Below, in pieces: positions 60,126-64,000 of a DNA stretch of 64,000 nucleotides. The notes beneath the pieces are model-generated. The model had not been told where the DNA came from. It saw only the letters and a list, made by a program, of their open reading frames with translations, and did not search any database. Source of the DNA: Bartonella vinsonii subsp. vinsonii (GTDB taxonomy: Bacteria; Pseudomonadota; Alphaproteobacteria; Rhizobiales; Rhizobiaceae). The first letter of the stretch is position 1; each line of letters starts with the position of its first letter. The stretch is taken from assembly GCF_902825235.1 (NCBI RefSeq), contig NZ_CADEAJ010000007.1, positions 41,958-105,957 of the forward strand, given 5' to 3'. The position numbers were made by a program, and so were the translations under genes.

Positions 60126-60497
60126 TTATTTAAGTTCAACTTTAGCACCAGCAGCTTCAAGCTGAGATTTAATTTTTTCTGCTTCATCTTTAGAAGCACC
60201 TTCTTTAATAGGTTTAGGCGCTCCCTCGACCAGATCTTTAGCTTCTTTCAGACCAAGCCCAGTCAGTGCGCGAACTTCTTTAATAACATTAATTTTTTGC
60301 GCACCACCTTCAATAAGAATAACATCAAATTCTGTTTTTTCTTCTGCAGCTGGAGCAGCAGCACCAGCAACAGCAGCTACAGCTACAGGAGCAGCAGCTG
60401 AAACGCCCCATCTTTCTTCCAATAACTTAGAAAGCTCAGCAGCTTCCAAAAGGGTTAGGTTAGAAAGGTCTTCTACGATCTTCGCTAGATCAGCCAT
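60126..60497 (-). CDS. rplL: 50S ribosomal protein L7/L12
   Basis: The 123-aa stalk protein. N-terminal dimerisation domain ([20 protein letters not shown]), an Ala/Pro-rich hinge (residues ~35-52), and the C-terminal domain with [30 protein letters not shown] and [10 protein letters not shown]. It recruits translation GTPases. It follows rplJ by ~100 bp. Confidence 0.97.
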   Translation of the reverse strand: MADLAKIVEDLSNLTLLEAAELSKLLEERWGVSAAAPVAVAAVAGAAAPAAEEKTEFDVILIEGGAQKINVIKEVRALTGLGLKEAKDLVEGAPKPIKEGASKDEAEKIKSQLEAAGAKVELK

Positions 60498-60597
60498 TTT
60501 TAAATTCCTTCAATTAAAAGATTCAAACCATTATTTATTATTCAAAAAAAACAAAAAAGCATAAAAACTTTTCCATAAACGTGAACATCAAACAGCC

Positions 60598-61116
60598 TTA
60601 AGCCGCCTTATTCTCCTGAGCATATGCTCCAATGACACGTGCAACCTGACCAGCAGGAGCATTAACAACTTGTGCAATACGGGTCGCAGGGGTAGAAATC
60701 ATACCTACGAGTTTTGCCCGCAACTCGTTTAATGAGGGCAATGAAGCCAATGACTTCACAGCATCTACACTCAAACTTGTTGCACCCATTGAACCACCAA
60801 GGATGACAAATTTGTCATTGTTTTTAGCAAAATCAACAGCAACCTTCGGTGCTGTAATTGGATCTTCTGAATAAGCAATAAGTGTTTGCCCAATAAACAA
60901 ATCCACTAACGATTCAGATTCCGTGCCCTGAAGAGCGATTTTAGCAAGACGGTTTTTGGCGACTTTAACGGCACCGCCAGCTTCACCCATTTTTGAACGA
61001 AGATCGTTCATCTGTGAAACTGTCAGGCCAGAATAATGTGCAACAACAACAGAACCAGACTTCCGAAAAGCCTCGTTAAGCCATGTAACAAATTCGCGTT
61101 TTTCCGCTCTATTCAC
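60598..61116 (-). CDS. rplJ: 50S ribosomal protein L10
   Basis: 172 aa from a GTG at 61116 ([17 protein letters not shown]), which has GGAGAG 5 nt upstream. The in-frame ATG at 61239 would add a leader that does not look like protein. L10 anchors L7/L12 dimers to the ribosome and binds its own mRNA leader in many bacteria to repress translation. Confidence 0.95.
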   Translation of the reverse strand: MNRAEKREFVTWLNEAFRKSGSVVVAHYSGLTVSQMNDLRSKMGEAGGAVKVAKNRLAKIALQGTESESLVDLFIGQTLIAYSEDPITAPKVAVDFAKNNDKFVILGGSMGATSLSVDAVKSLASLPSLNELRAKLVGMISTPATRIAQVVNAPAGQVARVIGAYAQENKAA

Positions 61117-61481
61117 TGTTTCTCTCCATTTAACAGATTTATTGAAAACAAATCTGTTGGTTACCTTTGATAACATAAAACACTTTATGTCATCGATGAG
61201 GATCCTGTCCCCTTCTTCACGCACAGCGATCAAAGGCAACCTTGGTTCAAACCCTTTAAGTCTTTTAACTCTCAGTTTTTACCCCAGTCTCATGCGGGTT
61301 TTTTTCGATTAAGATACCTCAAACAGTATCACCCACAATCTCGGACAGGATATTCCGGAATTTCTTCCGGTATAACCCAAGCTCGATAAAGCTCAGATAG
61401 ATAAATGCCGAAAAATCGACATTCTAAACACAATCTTGATCTTTACATACCCCAAAATAAAATTACAAATCTGGTTTAAAC
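61117..61481 (-). promoter_or_regulatory. rplA-rplJ intergenic leader, L10-leader candidate
   Basis: A 365-nt untranslated region precedes rplJ. It contains a hairpin (CCGGAA/TTCCGG, 61355-61370) and the segment AACCCGCATGAGACTGGGGT (61281-61300 on the + side), which resembles the conserved part of L10 autoregulatory leaders. Size and position suit a promoter plus L10-binding leader; no folding was run. Confidence 0.4.
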
Positions 61482-62180
61482 TCACTCTGAACGAACAGTT
61501 GCAGGATCAACTTTAACTCCAATCCCCATAGTCGAAGAAACTGCAACCCTCTTAACATACTCACCTTTTGCACCTTGCGGTTTAGCTTTAATAACAGCAC
61601 TAGCAAAAGCTTTAATATTTTCCACTATCTTTTCAACACCAAAAGAAGCCTTGCCAATACCAGCATGCACAATACCAGCTTTTTCAACACGAAACTCCAC
61701 AGCTCCACCCTTAGAAGCTTTGACAGCACTAGCGACATCAAGTGTCACAGTACCAACTTTCGGATTTGGCATTAAACTGCGTGGACCAAGAATCTTACCA
61801 AGACGACCAACCAGAGGCATCATATCTGGTGTCGCAATACAACGGTCAAAATCAATCGTTCCACCATTAATGCTCTCGAACAAATCTTCAGCCCCGACAA
61901 TATCAGCACCAGCAGCCTTTGCTTCTTCTGCCTTATCCCCACGCGCAAAAACAGCCACACGGATATTCCGCCCTGTTCCATTAGGTAAATGAGCAACACC
62001 ACGAACCATTTGATCAGCATGACGAGGATCAACACCTAAGTTCATTGAAATTTCAATTGTTTCATCAAATTTAGCAACTGCACGCTCTTTAACCATCGAA
62101 ACCGCATCTTTTAAAGCGTAAAGCTCATTAAAATTAATATCTTTGCGGATATTTTTTATTCTCTTTGCTACCTTTGCCAT
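61482..62180 (-). CDS. rplA: 50S ribosomal protein L1
   Basis: 232 aa from the ATG at 62180 ([17 protein letters not shown]). Core features are [40 protein letters not shown] and [11 protein letters not shown]. It follows rplK by 4 bp. L1 binds 23S rRNA at the E-site stalk and can autoregulate the L11 operon. Confidence 0.97.
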   Translation of the reverse strand: MAKVAKRIKNIRKDINFNELYALKDAVSMVKERAVAKFDETIEISMNLGVDPRHADQMVRGVAHLPNGTGRNIRVAVFARGDKAEEAKAAGADIVGAEDLFESINGGTIDFDRCIATPDMMPLVGRLGKILGPRSLMPNPKVGTVTLDVASAVKASKGGAVEFRVEKAGIVHAGIGKASFGVEKIVENIKAFASAVIKAKPQGAKGEYVKRVAVSSTMGIGVKVDPATVRSE

Positions 62181-62184
62181 AATC

Positions 62185-62613
62185 TTAGCCCACCACTTCC
62201 AAGCCCATAGAGCGCGCTGAACCTTCAACCATGCGCATCGCAGATTCAACGTCATTTGCATTAAGATCCTTCATCTTCGCTTCTGCAATTGAACGAATCT
62301 TATCACGAGAGATGCTTCCTACAGACACTTTACCAGGCTCTTTTGAACCAGATTTCAAATTTGCCTCCTTCTTTAAAAAGAATGATACGGGAGGCGTCTT
62401 TAAAGAAAATGTAAAAGACTTATCTTGATAATAAGTGATAACGACTGGAATTGGTGCCCCCTTCTCCATTTCCTGCGTAGCGGCATTAAACGCTTTACAG
62501 AATTCCATGATGTTAATACCACGCTGCCCAAGAGCTGGACCAATCGGGGGAGACGGAGTAGCAGCTCCCGCAGGAACCTGCAACTTAAGCTGCCCTATAC
62601 TTTTTTTTGCCAT
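62185..62613 (-). CDS. rplK: 50S ribosomal protein L11
   Basis: 142 aa with the thiostrepton-region signature [32 protein letters not shown], and the C-terminal [14 protein letters not shown]. Full length. Part of the GTPase-associated centre and needed for RelA sensing. In operon with rplA. Confidence 0.97.
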   Translation of the reverse strand: MAKKSIGQLKLQVPAGAATPSPPIGPALGQRGINIMEFCKAFNAATQEMEKGAPIPVVITYYQDKSFTFSLKTPPVSFFLKKEANLKSGSKEPGKVSVGSISRDKIRSIAEAKMKDLNANDVESAMRMVEGSARSMGLEVVG

Positions 62614-62761
62614 AATAATCTGCCTTCAATTTCATTGATATACGAACAATTGACCTTGCCCGCCACCCTTTGCAGTTAAGTGGTTCGGATCATCAAGCCG
62701 ACAAAAGCCATAAATCACCTCCCACCAATTACTCAAAGTGGTCAAAACCACTCTAAGCTCA

Positions 62762-63292
62762 TCAGAGTTTTTCAACCTGACCAAACTCCAAATCAACAGG
62801 CGTAGGACGCCCAAAAATCAAAACCTCTACCTTAAGGCGAGAACGCTCTTCTTCAACCTCTTGAACAATACCATTAAACGAAACAAAAGGGCCATCAGCA
62901 ACACGAACCTGCTCTCCAACCTCAAACAATACAGAAGACTTTGGAGACTCCCCCCCTTCTTGAACTTGTTTCAGAATCTGTTCAACCTCCCGATCAGAAA
63001 TGGGAATGGGACGCGCATCAGACCCTAAAAAACCTGTTACTTTAGGTGTATTCTTAATGAGATGATAAACTTCATCTGTCAACTCGGCACGAACAAGAAC
63101 ATAACCAGGAAAAAACTTCCGCTCAGCATCAACCTTACGTCCACGGCGAACTTCCACAACGCGCTCTGTTGGAACAAAAATCTTTTCAAAGAGATGATCA
63201 AGCCCTTTTTGCTTTACCTCCTTCTCAATAGCTTCCGCTACCTTCTTTTCAAAATTTGAATATGCTTGAACAATATACCAACGAGCAGCCAC
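62762..63292 (-). CDS. nusG: Transcription termination/antitermination protein NusG
   Basis: 176 aa from a GTG at 63292 (VAARWYIVQAYSNFEKKVAE), 7 nt after AAGGA; a GTG two codons earlier is too close to that site. The NGN domain (RRGRKVDAERKFFPGYVLVR) and the KOW domain (VGEQVRVADGPFVSFNGIV) are both intact. It couples polymerase to Rho or the ribosome. Follows secE by ~20 bp. Confidence 0.96.
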   Translation of the reverse strand: MAARWYIVQAYSNFEKKVAEAIEKEVKQKGLDHLFEKIFVPTERVVEVRRGRKVDAERKFFPGYVLVRAELTDEVYHLIKNTPKVTGFLGSDARPIPISDREVEQILKQVQEGGESPKSSVLFEVGEQVRVADGPFVSFNGIVQEVEEERSRLKVEVLIFGRPTPVDLEFGQVEKL

Positions 63293-63312
63293 AGTCACAC
63301 TTCCTTGTACTC

Positions 63313-63525
63313 TCAACTAAAAAGATATTTTAGAAGATCAATACCTCGCCAAACACCAAAATGCATAGCCTGATCCACAATAAAAAAGAAAACTGAAGCA
63401 AATGCAGTCACTAACAGCACCATAACAGTAGAAATCACAGTCTCACGACGTGTAGGCCATTTCACCTTAACTGTTTCTGCATAGACTTGCTTTAAAAAGG
63501 TAATTGGATTGGTTTTAGATGCCAT
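63313..63525 (-). CDS. secE: Preprotein translocase subunit SecE
   Basis: A 70-aa single-span SecE. The conserved amphipathic segment VYAETVKVKWPTRRETVIST is followed by one membrane helix (VMVLLVTAFASVFFFIVDQ). The short form is usual outside enterics. It clamps SecY in the translocon. secE-nusG pairing with an upstream tRNA-Trp and tuf is the classic order. Confidence 0.95.
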   Translation of the reverse strand: MASKTNPITFLKQVYAETVKVKWPTRRETVISTVMVLLVTAFASVFFFIVDQAMHFGVWRGIDLLKYLFS

Positions 63526-63732
63526 CAGTCACACTATATTCTTTCCAGTTTTATTGTGATTTATACAACAAAATAAACACGACAAAATTGCAAAAGCTCC
63601 CCTCCAGCCTCATACAACTTCCTCATCCTCTATTCAATACCGATTCATACACAAAAAAACAAGCCCCATACAAAAAAAAGCGAAGAAGGCAGTTAAAATC
63701 CACTTCCTCACAGAAAAAATCCCATCCCCCTT

Positions 63733-63808
<76 letters not shown>

Positions 63809-63863
63809 AATTCTTAAAACCAAAACATCCCTTACAACGAAGACGTTTTTCAATAACCATTCC

Positions 63864-64000
63864 TTACTCAATAATCTTAGAAACGATACCAGCACCAACA
63901 GTACGACCACCTTCACGAATAGCAAAACGAAGCTTTTCTTCCATGGCAATCGGAACTATCAAAGAAACATCCATCGCAACATTATCTCCAGGCATGACCA
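63864..64000 (-). CDS. tuf: Elongation factor Tu, C-terminal fragment (cut by window edge)
   Basis: The last 45 codons of EF-Tu: [20 protein letters not shown], then [18 protein letters not shown] and SKIIE before the TAA at 63864-63866. The rest lies beyond the window. EF-Tu delivers aminoacyl-tRNA to the ribosome. Confidence 0.97.

Noticed and set aside
61281..61307. Plus-strand terminator (ACCC...GGGT plus T-run) between rplA and rplJ
   Set aside because: No plus-strand transcript is expected here; the same bases are better explained as part of the minus-strand rplJ leader.

Overview
The window is AT-rich bacterial chromosome, most likely from a Bartonella species (Alphaproteobacteria, Hyphomicrobiales). 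The basis is gene content and order (tuf / tRNA-Trp / secE / nusG / rplKAJL / rpoBC, gatCA, pyrBC-plsY-dprA-topA-rnr, accBC), protein sequence character, and a filamentous-haemagglutinin locus with tandem immunity genes. This assignment comes from recognition; no database search was run.

Layout. 1-33.8 kb is core genome. It holds radC, an alpha/beta-hydrolase and DUF192 pair, a double cold-shock protein, a complete branched-chain amino-acid ABC transporter (livK-H-M-G-F), gatCA, ruvX, an AidB-like acyl-CoA dehydrogenase, pyrB and a pyrC-like pseudo-dihydroorotase, plsY, dprA, topA, rnr, rpmG, a thermonuclease, a uracil-DNA glycosylase-like protein, an Lrp regulator, cobT, dusA, glpD, a DsbA-like oxidoreductase and accBC. 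Several long intergenic stretches, especially 22.5-23.9 kb, hold no recognisable gene.

34.0-51.2 kb is an accessory island between tRNA-Thr(TGT) and the rpoC terminator. Everything readable except the relic at its far edge lies on the minus strand. Nearest the tRNA is a prophage lysis remnant: a decapitated endolysin, an Rz-like protein, an overlapping Rz1-like lipoprotein and a small membrane protein. Next is a contact-dependent inhibition / polymorphic-toxin locus read right to left: a 60-aa leader ORF, a TpsB/CdiB transporter, a 2539-aa TpsA/CdiA exoprotein ending in an LHH-type HNH nuclease, five tandem SMI1/KNR4 (SUKH) immunity genes, then two genes that encode four copies of an unrecognised ~200-aa domain and appear to be one frameshift-split protein. 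The far edge carries a decayed C-terminus of a Type ISP restriction-modification enzyme.

51.3-64.0 kb is the transcription/translation cluster on the minus strand: tuf (partial), tRNA-Trp, secE, nusG, rplK, rplA, rplJ, rplL, rpoB, rpoC. The extreme 3' end of rpoC appears frameshifted.

Working model for the island: CdiB exports CdiA to the cell surface, the C-terminal nuclease enters neighbouring cells, and the SUKH array protects kin cells. The paralogue bank may also protect against toxin variants of other strains. The four-domain protein is the least explained part and may be further immunity; that is inference from position only.
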